Shown: positions 36,850 through 45,333 of the stretch, in pieces
Layout of the letters: each line of letters starts with the position of its first letter
Numbering within the stretch: position 1 is the first letter of the stretch
Origin: Mucilaginibacter sp. KACC 22063
GTDB taxonomy: Bacteria > Bacteroidota > Bacteroidia > Sphingobacteriales > Sphingobacteriaceae
DNA: 64,000 nucleotides
Assembly: GCF_028736115.1 (NCBI RefSeq)
Contig: NZ_CP117877.1
Coordinates: 4,598,187-4,662,186, forward strand
Direction: 5' to 3'
Translations under genes and position numbers: made by a program
The notes under the pieces: model-generated
Told to the model about the DNA's origin: nothing
The model's database searches: none
The model's input: only the letters and a program-made list of their open reading frames with translations

Positions 36850-39357
36850 ATGAAAAAAATCTATTCCTTACTGCTGTTTGCCCTGCTTGGCTTATCTGCA
36901 TTTGCCCAGCAAATCAAATCACCTGCCGAATTTTTAGGTTACAAACTGGGCGATCAGTTTACCTACCACTACAAAATAGCCGAATACTTTAATTACGTAG
37001 CTCAGGCATCCAAAAATATAAAGCTTGTGCAGTATGGTACCACTAACGAAGGCCGTCCCCTATTGCTTGCCTTTATTGCCTCTGCCGAAAACATTGGCCG
37101 CCTGGATGAGATCAGGCAGAATAACATGAAACTTTCGGGACTTGCACCAGGGACCGGCAGCACAAACGGCCCGGCGGTAGTTTGGTTAAGCTACAATGTA
37201 CATGGCAATGAACCTGCATCGAGCGAAGCAGCTATGCAAACGCTTTATGACCTGGCCAATCCGGCGAATGCCCAAACGCAGCAGTGGCTTAAAAATACAG
37301 TCGTAATTATTGATCCCTGCCTTAACCCCGATGGCCGCGACCGTTACGTCAACTTTTATAACTCGGTACATGGCATCAACCCTGATGCTTATAACATGGC
37401 GCGTGAACATAATGAACCCTGGCCGGGTGGGCGGGTAAATCATTATTATTTCGACCTTAACCGCGACTGGGCATGGCAAACACAACGCGAAGTAGCCGCG
37501 CGCCTGGTTTATTTTAACCAGTGGCTGCCGCAGGTACACGTCGACTTTCACGAGCAAGGATACAACAGCCCCTATTATTTTGCGCCTGCTGCCGAGCCAT
37601 TTCATAAGGACATTACCCCCTGGCAGCGCCAGTTCCAAATTACTGTTGGTAAAAACAACGCCAAATACTTTGACCAAAATGGCTGGATGTATTTTACCAA
37701 GCAAGAGTTTGATCTGCTTTACCCATCATACGGCGACACCTATCCTATTTACAACGGCTCTATCGGCATGACGTTTGAACAGGGCGGCATAAGTGCTGGC
37801 TTGGCAGTAGTAACGCGCAGCGGCGATACCCTTACCCTTGCCGATCGTATTGCACATCACCACACCACAAGCTTAAGTACCATTGAAGTATCATCGCAAA
37901 ACGCCACTAAGCTTTTAACCGAGTACAAAAAGTTTTTCGATAACAGCCGCAGTAATCCTCCAGGTGAGTTTAAGGCTTATGTTGTTAAAAACGACAATGA
38001 TGACAAAATTGAAAAGTTAGCGCAGCTACTTAATAAGAATGGCATACAATATGGTTTTGGCATTAACCGTAATGCTAACGGGTTTAACTATTTCGATGCC
38101 AAAAACGAGCAGTTTAAAATTGAAGCAAACGACCTGGTAATTAATGCCGCTCAACCAAAAGCCGTGCTACTGAATGTGCTGATGGAGCCAAAAACTTTTA
38201 TTGCAGATTCAAACACTTATGACATTACAGCATGGAGCCTGCCCTATGCCTATGGCTTAAAGGCTTATGGTTTGCATAGTGGTATTGATGGGCTTAACAC
38301 AGCCAACCATGTGAGTTCGGTAAGTTTAGAAGCCCCTATGCCGGCACATCCCTATGCTTATGTAGCGCAATGGCAGTCAAACGATGATGTGAAATTTTTG
38401 GCAGCTTTATTAAAGGCTGATATTAAAATCCGTTACGCCGAAACCCCTTTTGAAGCAGGCGGCAGAAAATTCAACGCCGGTTCATTGATTATCACGCGGG
38501 CAGGTAACAATACTTCGGGGTTTGACCAGACCATTAAACGACTTGCTAATGAAACCGGCAGAATAATCACGCCGATTACAACAGGATTTGTTGATAAAGG
38601 CTATGACCTTGGCTCAAGCTACGTACATAGTATGCGTAAATCTAAAGTGATGCTGATAGCAGGCGATGGCATCAATTCCGAAGCGATGGGCGAAATATGG
38701 CATTACTTCGATCAGCAAATAGGGTACCCGGTTACTTTGATACGTCCGCAGGATCTGAGCCGCGTTAAGTTAATCGACTTTGACGAGATCATTCTTCCGG
38801 ATGGCCGCTACAATGATATACAAAGCGACAAGCTACAGGCTTGGGTACGCGATGGCGGAAAACTGATAGCCCTGGGCGATGCCGTAAGTACGCTTTCTGC
38901 AAAAGGATTTGGCATTAAGCGAAAAGATAATAAAGAGGACAAGGATGATAAGGACGACAAAAAAGCTAAACAGAATAAAATAAACATATATGGCGACCGC
39001 GACCGTGAAGATCTACGCTCATCTGTTCCCGGTGCAATTTATAAGGTAACGCTTGATAATACGCATCCGCTGGCGTTTGGCTACCCTAAATATTATTACA
39101 CGTTAAAATTGAGCGACGATGTTTACGATTACCTCGGCGACGATGGCTGGAACGTTGGCGCATTAAAGAAAGGCGCGTATGTTTCGGGTTTTGTGGGGCA
39201 AAAAGCAAAAGCGAAGATCAATGACGGTATTGTATTCGGCGTGCAAAGTATGGGCCGCGGCACTATTGTTTACCTAACCGACGATCCGCTGTTCCGCAGT
39301 TTCTGGGAAAACGGGAAGTTGCTGTTCGGCAATGCAGTGTTTATGGTTGGTAATTGA
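36850..39357 (+). CDS. Secreted M14-family zinc carboxypeptidase
   Basis: 835 residues with a signal peptide ending 'LSAFAQ'. The M14 domain covers about 40-340. Zinc ligands H118 and E121 are in 'NVHGNEPASSE', followed by 'DPCLNPDGRDRYVNFYNSVH' and 'HYYFDLNRDWAWQTQREVAA'; a third His lies in 'VHVDFHEQG' (230-234). The catalytic Glu may be that in 'GMTFEQGG'. A long C-terminal region follows, with a charged linker near 690-710 (repeated Lys-Asp) and a glutamine-amidotransferase-like fold ('SKVMLIAGDGIN', 'LQAWVRDGGKLIALGDAVST'). It would trim peptides in the periplasm or outside the cell. It stands alone. Confidence 0.92.
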   Translation: MKKIYSLLLFALLGLSAFAQQIKSPAEFLGYKLGDQFTYHYKIAEYFNYVAQASKNIKLVQYGTTNEGRPLLLAFIASAENIGRLDEIRQNNMKLSGLAPGTGSTNGPAVVWLSYNVHGNEPASSEAAMQTLYDLANPANAQTQQWLKNTVVIIDPCLNPDGRDRYVNFYNSVHGINPDAYNMAREHNEPWPGGRVNHYYFDLNRDWAWQTQREVAARLVYFNQWLPQVHVDFHEQGYNSPYYFAPAAEPFHKDITPWQRQFQITVGKNNAKYFDQNGWMYFTKQEFDLLYPSYGDTYPIYNGSIGMTFEQGGISAGLAVVTRSGDTLTLADRIAHHHTTSLSTIEVSSQNATKLLTEYKKFFDNSRSNPPGEFKAYVVKNDNDDKIEKLAQLLNKNGIQYGFGINRNANGFNYFDAKNEQFKIEANDLVINAAQPKAVLLNVLMEPKTFIADSNTYDITAWSLPYAYGLKAYGLHSGIDGLNTANHVSSVSLEAPMPAHPYAYVAQWQSNDDVKFLAALLKADIKIRYAETPFEAGGRKFNAGSLIITRAGNNTSGFDQTIKRLANETGRIITPITTGFVDKGYDLGSSYVHSMRKSKVMLIAGDGINSEAMGEIWHYFDQQIGYPVTLIRPQDLSRVKLIDFDEIILPDGRYNDIQSDKLQAWVRDGGKLIALGDAVSTLSAKGFGIKRKDNKEDKDDKDDKKAKQNKINIYGDRDREDLRSSVPGAIYKVTLDNTHPLAFGYPKYYYTLKLSDDVYDYLGDDGWNVGALKKGAYVSGFVGQKAKAKINDGIVFGVQSMGRGTIVYLTDDPLFRSFWENGKLLFGNAVFMVGN

Positions 39358-39369
39358 ATTCTAAAAACG

Positions 39370-39519
39370 AACCCCTCCCTAACCCTCCCAAGGGAGGGAA
39401 CTTAAATTTAGGGCTATAATTATAAGCATACTCATATAGATTCTTCACTTTGTTCAGAATGACAAGAAGGGTTACTCTATAACCATAATTCCCTCCCTTG
39501 GGAGGGTTAGGGAGGGGTT
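39370..39519. repeat. 31-bp perfect inverted repeat with 88-bp interior
   Basis: Arms at 39370-39400 and 39489-39519 are exact reverse complements; each is C- or G-rich (left arm begins AACCCCTCCCTAACCCTCCC) and itself contains the small palindrome CTCCCAAGGGAG. The interior holds 'TTCACTTTGTTCAGAATGAC', typical of dispersed Bacteroidota repeats. It fills the convergent gap between the M14 peptidase and murF, so it could also end both transcripts. It looks like a non-coding mobile repeat (MITE or REP-like). Confidence 0.85.
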
Positions 39520-39535
39520 TGAAAAATCGACCCAA

Positions 39536-40840
39536 CTACAACAACTCTACCAATCTTTCTAACGCCATACCGCGCGAACCCTTAATCAGTATCGTTGCGT
39601 TTTTGATCGGCTTATCTTTTATTGCCTTAATGGCATCTTCGGCGGTTTCATAAAAATCAGCGCTAAAGCCTAAACGTTGTTCGTAAAAGTGTTTGCCGAT
39701 AAAAATACGCTCGTCTACAGGAGCTAAAATGGCTTTCTGTATAATCGCTTCATGTTCGGTAGGCGAAACTTCACCCATTTCAAACATATCGCCCAAAATC
39801 AGCACTTTGGTTTTAGCATCCATAATGCTGATGTTATCTATTGCAACAGCCATACTACTTGGGTTTGCATTGTAGTAGTCGCAGATCAGCACATTGGTTT
39901 CGGTATGCTTAATCTGCGACCGGTTGTTAACCGGTTGATAATCCTCGATGCCCGCATTTATTTCTGCTGTACTTAGCTTTAAGAAAGCTCCGATACAGAT
40001 GGCAACTAATATGTTATCTATGTTATATGCCCCGGTGAGGTTTGATTGTACTGCATGTGCATTGCCATTTTCGTCATACCATTCCAGCGCTACGTATGGC
40101 GAATTATTGGTTAGCTTTCCCCATATAAAATTGCCTTCTGCCTGTGTTCCATAACCTATGGTGTTTTGCAGTTCACGTTCAGCCTTCATGTCGACAAGTT
40201 TAGGGCTGTCGGTGTTAATAAAAATCACTCCGCCTGTTGCTTTCAAATAATCGTACAACTCCCCTTTCCCTTTCTTGACCCCCTCTGGGCCGCCGAAGCC
40301 TTCCAGGTGTGCCTTACCTACATTAGTGATCAGCCCATGTGTTGGCTGTGCTATTTCGCAAAGCATGGCAATTTCACGCTGATGATTGGCACCCATTTCT
40401 ATTACTGCCACCTCGTGGCTCGGGTTAATTGACAAAACACTCAGCGGCACACCAATATGATTGTTCAGGTTGCCTTGCGTGGCATAAGTGTTAAAATGCT
40501 GGGAAAGCACCGAGTTGATCAGCTCTTTAGTAGTCGTTTTACCGTTGCTGCCAGTTAAGCCTATTACAGGTATTTGCACTTGTTTACGGTGATACTTGGC
40601 CAGATCCTGCAAGGTTTGTAATACATCATCAACCAAAATATACTGATCGCTGATGCGGTACTGTGCATTATCGATAACGGCATAGGCTGCACCTGCCTCT
40701 AATGCCTGGGTTGCAAAAGTATTTGCATCAAACTTGTCGCCCTTAAGGGCAAAAAACAAACTGCCCGAGGCAATTTTTCGAGTATCTGTACTGATAACCG
40801 GGTGCTGTAGATACAGCTCATAAAGTTTCTCGATAACCAT
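39536..40840 (-). CDS. murF: UDP-N-acetylmuramoyl-tripeptide--D-alanyl-D-alanine ligase
   Basis: 434 residues. MurF adds D-Ala-D-Ala to the UDP-MurNAc-tripeptide, the last cytoplasmic ligation in murein precursor synthesis. The N-terminal Mur domain has 'STDTRKIASGSLFFALKG' and the ATP loop 'GLTGSNGKTTTKELINSVLS' is near residue 95-110. 'EMGANHQREIA', 'TNVGKAHLEGFGG' and 'DYYNANPSSMAVAI' are Mur-ligase motifs, and the end 'ILIKGSRGMALERLVE' is typical of MurF. It is not in a dcw-type cluster here but sits alone, convergent with the M14 peptidase. Confidence 0.96.
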   Translation of the reverse strand: MVIEKLYELYLQHPVISTDTRKIASGSLFFALKGDKFDANTFATQALEAGAAYAVIDNAQYRISDQYILVDDVLQTLQDLAKYHRKQVQIPVIGLTGSNGKTTTKELINSVLSQHFNTYATQGNLNNHIGVPLSVLSINPSHEVAVIEMGANHQREIAMLCEIAQPTHGLITNVGKAHLEGFGGPEGVKKGKGELYDYLKATGGVIFINTDSPKLVDMKAERELQNTIGYGTQAEGNFIWGKLTNNSPYVALEWYDENGNAHAVQSNLTGAYNIDNILVAICIGAFLKLSTAEINAGIEDYQPVNNRSQIKHTETNVLICDYYNANPSSMAVAIDNISIMDAKTKVLILGDMFEMGEVSPTEHEAIIQKAILAPVDERIFIGKHFYEQRLGFSADFYETAEDAIKAIKDKPIKNATILIKGSRGMALERLVELL

Positions 40841-40872
40841 GTCGTAAATATACAGCGGAAAGCCTAAAATGA

Positions 40873-40915
40873 AAAAAGACCGATCCTGCTTATTAAAGCA
40901 AAAGGATCAGTCCTT
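40873..40915 (-). terminator. Terminator after pfkA
   Basis: Arms AAGACCGATCCTGCTT and AAGC...AGGATCAGTCCTT pair with a small internal bulge; on the minus strand the exit is TTTTTTC. It lies 25 bases past the pfkA stop. Confidence 0.75.
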
Positions 40916-40939
40916 ATTTAATGTTTTAATTATTAGCTT

Positions 40940-41917
40940 TTATAACGACAGGATGTCAACGATCTTTAAAAAGTTAGGATCGATCTCTACGTTATGTTTA
41001 ATTGCATTTTCAAATGGTGTAAAGGCTACTTCGCCATGTATTACGCCTACCATTTCATTACGATGGCCTGCCAGCAATGCTTCAACGGCAGCAACACCTA
41101 CACGGCTTGCCAGTACACGGTCCTGGCAGCTTGGGCGGCCCCCACGCTGAATGTGGCCTAATATAGAAATACGCGTATCGTAATTAGGGAAACGATCTTT
41201 GATCAGCTTGCCAATTTCAAAAGCGCCACCGGCTTCTTCACCCTCCGCAACAATTACAATTTTCGATGATTTGTCTCTGCGGCCGGCCTCAAGTCTGTGA
41301 TAAAGCGCGTTGAGATCTGTTTTTGTTTCGGGGATCAGTATGGCTTCTGCACCAACGGCAATACCTGTACGCAAGGCAATTAAACCCGAATCGCGACCCA
41401 TCACTTCAACAATAAATAGACGGTCGTGTGATTCGGCAGTGTCACGGATCTTGTCAACAGCATCAATAACAGTATTAATCGCGGTATCATAGCCAATGGT
41501 AAAATCAGTACCTAAAAGGTCATTATCAATAGTACCAGGCAACCCAATCACCGGAATATCATACTCCTTGCCGAATATCTTTGCGCCGGTAAAAGTACCA
41601 TCACCACCAATACCCACCAACGCATCTACACCGGCTTTTTTAAGATTTTCGTAAGCAAGCTTACGGCCTTCCGGTGTACGGAACTGTTCGCTGCGGGCGG
41701 TTTTTAAAATAGTACCACCTCGCTGAATAATGTTTCCTACCGATTTGCGGTCCATATCGAACATGTCATCATTGATCATGCCTTCATAGCCCCTGCGTAT
41801 ACCGGTAACTTTTAAATTATAGAATAAAGCTGTACGTACTACTGCACGGATGGCAGCATTCATGCCCGGGGCATCGCCCCCTGAAGTATATACACCTACG
41901 TTTTTAATTTGCGCCAT
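40940..41917 (-). CDS. pfkA: ATP-dependent 6-phosphofructokinase
   Basis: 325 residues from the ATG at 41917 ('MAQIKNVGVYTSGGDAPGMN'), chosen over an ATG four codons upstream by likeness to relatives. It phosphorylates fructose 6-phosphate in glycolysis. 'GGDAPGMNA' and 'GIGGDGTFTGA' bind ATP, 'PGTIDNDLLGTDFTIG' carries the catalytic Asp, 'VEVMGRDSG' and 'LGHIQRGGRPSCQDR' bind substrate. The start overlaps the end of the DsbD gene by 14 bases, so it is the last gene of a birA-dsbD transcript. Glycolytic and thiol-redox genes together look coincidental rather than functional. Confidence 0.96.
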   Translation of the reverse strand: MAQIKNVGVYTSGGDAPGMNAAIRAVVRTALFYNLKVTGIRRGYEGMINDDMFDMDRKSVGNIIQRGGTILKTARSEQFRTPEGRKLAYENLKKAGVDALVGIGGDGTFTGAKIFGKEYDIPVIGLPGTIDNDLLGTDFTIGYDTAINTVIDAVDKIRDTAESHDRLFIVEVMGRDSGLIALRTGIAVGAEAILIPETKTDLNALYHRLEAGRRDKSSKIVIVAEGEEAGGAFEIGKLIKDRFPNYDTRISILGHIQRGGRPSCQDRVLASRVGVAAVEALLAGHRNEMVGVIHGEVAFTPFENAIKHNVEIDPNFLKIVDILSL

Positions 41918-43616
41918 TATTTTTTTCAAAAGCGGCTTTACCGCTGTCTAAAAACTTAATATAATTATCCACGCTATAATTGGCGCCCTGCGGCGGAACA
42001 AGCACATCGCCGCGTGCGTTCACGATAACGTAATACGGCTGCGAATTTACATTAAATTTCGAAGCTTCATAGTCACTGTTTTTATTCCCTATGGAAACCA
42101 CCTTTTTACCGCTAAACTTTGAGGTATACTGCTCATTTGCGGGTAAAGCTGTTTTTTCGTCTACATAAAGCTCCAGCAAAACAAAGTCGTTTTGCAAACG
42201 CTTGCTTACCTCTTTGTCAGACCATACCTCCTGCTCCATTCTGCGGCAATTAGCGCAAAACCAGCCGGTAAAGTCAATCAATATTGGCTTTTTCAACTCT
42301 TTTGAAACCTGTAAAGCCTGGTCATAATCATACCACTCGTTTAAACCGGCGTGCTTGCCACGTAAAAATAATGATTCGTATTTTTTTTCCTTTATAGATA
42401 CCACAGGCTCTGCATTTGCAGACCCGCTTCCGCTGCCTGCATTATTGCTCAGGTAAAAATCCTGGGTTGCCGGTGGCGGCAGAAATCCGCTGATGGATTT
42501 AAGCGGTGCGCCCCATAAGCCTGGGATCATATAAACCACGAAAGAAAATACGATGATTGCGAAAAACGTGCGCACAACTGATAGGTGCTCCAGCGGGCTG
42601 TCATGCGAAAAACGGATCTTACCGATAAGGTATAAGCCCATCAGTAAACCAATGGCAATCCATAAAGAAAGGAATACCTCACGGTCGAACCAGTTCCAGT
42701 GGTAAGCCAAATCCACGTTTGACAAAAATTTCAGTGCAAAAGCAAGCTCAAGGAAACCAAGTACGATTTTTACACTATTCAACCATCCGCCAGATTTTGG
42801 CAGGCTTTTTAAAGCCGATGGAAATAAAGCGAATAGGGTAAAGGGTATCGCTAATGCGGTTGAAAAACCAAGCATACCAAAAGCCGGGCCAAGCTTTTCG
42901 CCTTTGGTAGCGGCATCTACAAGTAAACTTCCGATAATTGGGCCCGTACATGAAAAAGATACTACAGCCAACGTGGCTGCCATAAAAAAGATACCCGCTA
43001 AACCGCCTTTGTCTGAATTTTGATCGAGCTTATTGGCCAGCGAGGTGGGTAATTGTATCTCAAACGCGCCCAGAAATGATGCGGCAAAAACCACCAGCAG
43101 CAAAAAGAAGAAGATGTTAAATATGCCATTGGTAGCTAAAGAGTTTAATCCGTCTGATCCAAAGATCAGTGTAATGATGATACCCAGCGTTACATAAATA
43201 ACAATAATAGATATACCGTATATTAATGATTGCATTATACCCTTGGCCTGCGACCCCGCCTTTTTTGTAAAAAAGCTGACTGTTAAAGGCAGCATCGGAT
43301 ATATACAAGGCATTATCAGTGCAGCAAAACCGCCCACCAAACCTTCAATAAAAATCTGCCATAGGGTTTTCGGCTTTTCGTGATTTTTGGCAGCAGTTTC
43401 TCCAGCAGCTACTATTTCAGTGGGTTTATCAACTTTCTTTTTTACGGCTGTGTCTTTTGCCTGTGCATCGGTTGCAGGTGCGCTGCTAAACACAACGCCG
43501 CTGGTATCAACGGCTTGCGCCCTTGCATGTTGTGTAAAACCAAAACTTAGCAATAAAACCAGCAATAATGCAGAGAAACCGCTTTGTTTAGCAAAGCGGC
43601 GGAGCGTGTATTTCAT
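41904..43616 (-). CDS. DsbD-type thiol:disulfide interchange protein (membrane plus thioredoxin domains)
   Basis: 570 residues from the ATG at 43616. Order: signal or anchor segment; a Lys-rich linker; an eight-helix CcdA/DsbD membrane core with 'MPCIYPMLPLTVSFFTKKAG' and 'VSFSCTGPIIGSLL' giving the two redox cysteines; then a periplasmic thioredoxin-like domain with CxxC in 'GWFCANCRRMEQEVW'. It passes electrons from cytoplasmic thioredoxin to periplasmic partners. The usual N-terminal immunoglobulin-like domain is not on this chain but is encoded by the gene immediately upstream, so DsbD is split in two. Confidence 0.93.
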   Translation of the reverse strand: MKYTLRRFAKQSGFSALLLVLLLSFGFTQHARAQAVDTSGVVFSSAPATDAQAKDTAVKKKVDKPTEIVAAGETAAKNHEKPKTLWQIFIEGLVGGFAALIMPCIYPMLPLTVSFFTKKAGSQAKGIMQSLIYGISIIVIYVTLGIIITLIFGSDGLNSLATNGIFNIFFFLLLVVFAASFLGAFEIQLPTSLANKLDQNSDKGGLAGIFFMAATLAVVSFSCTGPIIGSLLVDAATKGEKLGPAFGMLGFSTALAIPFTLFALFPSALKSLPKSGGWLNSVKIVLGFLELAFALKFLSNVDLAYHWNWFDREVFLSLWIAIGLLMGLYLIGKIRFSHDSPLEHLSVVRTFFAIIVFSFVVYMIPGLWGAPLKSISGFLPPPATQDFYLSNNAGSGSGSANAEPVVSIKEKKYESLFLRGKHAGLNEWYDYDQALQVSKELKKPILIDFTGWFCANCRRMEQEVWSDKEVSKRLQNDFVLLELYVDEKTALPANEQYTSKFSGKKVVSIGNKNSDYEASKFNVNSQPYYVIVNARGDVLVPPQGANYSVDNYIKFLDSGKAAFEKNNGAN

Positions 43617-43623
43617 AAAGCAA

Positions 43624-44073
43624 TTATTTGGCAACAGCTACGCTAAAGTCAACATCCTCTGGCGGCAGGCATTGTTTGTCATTACAGGTCATGTATTCTA
43701 ACTGGCCTTTAACCACCGCCTTAGCCGAATTTAATTTGATACGTTGTTGAAAAACTACTTCTTTTTCAAAATAGCTAACATTCATTTTAAATGCATTTTC
43801 AAATTTGGTTACCGGGGTTGGCTCAACGGTTTTACCTACCAATGTATAATCTTTTGATTTAGGGAAGGTAAATGTTGTTTTTACAGGGCCGCCATCTTTA
43901 ACGTTTTGAGAGTAAACGTGCCAGCCATTGTCAATAGTAGCTCGCATGAATATAACGTATTCATTGGCGCTTACTTTTTTTGCCGCGTAAGACCATTTTA
44001 CCGGGGTTAAAATTTGTGCATGGGCTGCAGCGCAGATCATCATTACCACAATTGCTGATAATAGCTTTCTCAT
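43624..44073 (-). CDS. Separate DsbD N-terminal (nDsbD-like) periplasmic domain
   Basis: 149 residues with a signal peptide ending 'AAAHAQ'. The mature domain matches the nDsbD immunoglobulin-like fold: 'IDNGWHVYSQNVKDGGPVKT', then 'VSYFEKEVVFQQRIKL' and the redox pair in 'YMTCNDKQCLPPEDVDFSVA' (C-x4-C). In E. coli this domain is fused to the membrane core and receives electrons from it. Here the stop lies 7 bases before the start of the core gene, and BirA ends 2 bases upstream, giving a tight operon. Confidence 0.9.
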   Translation of the reverse strand: MRKLLSAIVVMMICAAAHAQILTPVKWSYAAKKVSANEYVIFMRATIDNGWHVYSQNVKDGGPVKTTFTFPKSKDYTLVGKTVEPTPVTKFENAFKMNVSYFEKEVVFQQRIKLNSAKAVVKGQLEYMTCNDKQCLPPEDVDFSVAVAK

Positions 44074-44075
44074 AT

Positions 44076-44846
44076 TTATTTAATTACAAATTGTATTTCT
44101 TTCAAATTATACTCTTTCAAACCCGCCACAGTACTTACTTGTAGTAAGCCATTTGCTGTTACACTGGTAATTGTACCGTTAAAGGTCTCGTTGTTTGACG
44201 TAAAAACGCGGCTTTCGTTTAAACCATATAAATATTGCAAGTATTCCTGCTTTAGTTCAGTAAACTTGTTAGCCTTTAGTTTAAAATAGTAAGCCTCAAC
44301 GTGACGGCAAATTTCAGATAATATTATAGTTAAATCATAATTTGTTTGTAATATCTGCCTTAAAGAAGTAGCATTTGGAAGATGCTCCGGAAAATAATCC
44401 TGATTGATGTTGAGGCCGATACCAATAACCGAGTTATTGATCTTACTGCCCTGCACCATATTTTCAATCAGTATACCTCCAAGTTTCTTATCCTTATAAT
44501 AAATATCATTGGGCCATTTAATTTTTATTCCGAGACCTGTCACGTTTTCTAACGCTTTAACGACTCCTAAACTGATAACCTGTGTTAAAAAGAATTGATC
44601 ATGCAAACGTAAAAAAACAGGCTTGAGTAGTATACTGAAAGTTAGGTTTTTGCCAGCTTCTGCAAACCATTTGTTCTGTTGCTGGCCTCTTCCGGCGTAT
44701 TGCTCTTCTGCCATTATGACCGTTCCCTCGGGCAATGGCTCAGAATTTGACAATATATTTTTAAGAAAAGTATTTGTAGAATCTACTTGTTTAAGGGTGA
44801 CTAAATTTTGTCCAACAAATAATCCTGAAAATATGTTATTTTGCAA
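44076..44846 (-). CDS. birA: Biotin--[acetyl-CoA-carboxylase] ligase
   Basis: 256 residues. It attaches biotin to carboxylase carrier proteins through biotinyl-AMP. Catalytic features are 'LKQVDSTNTFLKN', the biotin loop 'AEEQYAGRGQQQNKWFAEAG' (RGRxG-like), 'LGIKIKWPNDIYYKDKKLGG' and 'GIGLNIN'. No N-terminal helix-turn-helix is present, so it is not a repressor as in E. coli. It is the first gene of the minus-strand dsbD-pfkA cluster and is divergent from rsfS with 46 bases between the starts. Confidence 0.93.
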   Translation of the reverse strand: MQNNIFSGLFVGQNLVTLKQVDSTNTFLKNILSNSEPLPEGTVIMAEEQYAGRGQQQNKWFAEAGKNLTFSILLKPVFLRLHDQFFLTQVISLGVVKALENVTGLGIKIKWPNDIYYKDKKLGGILIENMVQGSKINNSVIGIGLNINQDYFPEHLPNATSLRQILQTNYDLTIILSEICRHVEAYYFKLKANKFTELKQEYLQYLYGLNESRVFTSNNETFNGTITSVTANGLLQVSTVAGLKEYNLKEIQFVIK

Positions 44847-44892
44847 AGTATAAACGTTATAAAATCAAATCGTTCAAAACTAATTCTTTTTG

Positions 44893-45267
44893 ATGGTAAA
44901 AAACAAAGCGATAAATGAATCCGCTTATCTTTCCGAGATGGCCATACACGGCATGCAGGAAAAAAAGGGAAATGAAATTGTAAGATTAGATCTTCGAAAT
45001 ATATTCAGTTCGGTATCAGATTATTTTGTGATATGCCATGCCGACTCAGGAACCCAGGTTAAAGCTATTGCAGATAGTGTTGAGGATGAAATTTTTAAAG
45101 CCACACAACAAAATCCGTGGCGTAAAGAAGGATTTGAGAACGCCGAATGGATAGTACTGGATTATATCGATGTAGTAATACACATTTTTAAAACAGATAA
45201 ACGCGAGTTTTACGGCGTGGAAGATCTGTGGGGTGATGCAGAAATTAAATATTATCAAAGCGCTTAA
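44893..45267 (+). CDS. rsfS: Ribosome silencing factor
   Basis: 124 residues from the ATG at 44893. RsfS (Iojap/DUF143) binds ribosomal protein L14 and blocks subunit joining when nutrients are short. The pattern 'KGNEIVRLDLRNIFSSVSDY' and 'FVICHADSGTQVKAIADSVE', then 'EGFENAEWIVLDYIDVVIHI' and 'REFYGVEDLWGDAE', is full length. It precedes ftsH, a neighbour often seen in Bacteroidota; the gap of 66 bases leaves room for a separate promoter. Confidence 0.95.
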   Translation: MVKNKAINESAYLSEMAIHGMQEKKGNEIVRLDLRNIFSSVSDYFVICHADSGTQVKAIADSVEDEIFKATQQNPWRKEGFENAEWIVLDYIDVVIHIFKTDKREFYGVEDLWGDAEIKYYQSA

Positions 45268-45333
45268 ACATAGTCTGCCTTACCTTTCCCTACACTACTA
45301 TTTATATTACATCGTTTGAGCTTTAATTAAGAA

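Noticed and set aside
37186..37704. 172-residue minus-strand frame
   Set aside because: Antisense to the catalytic domain of the M14 peptidase; no independent signal.
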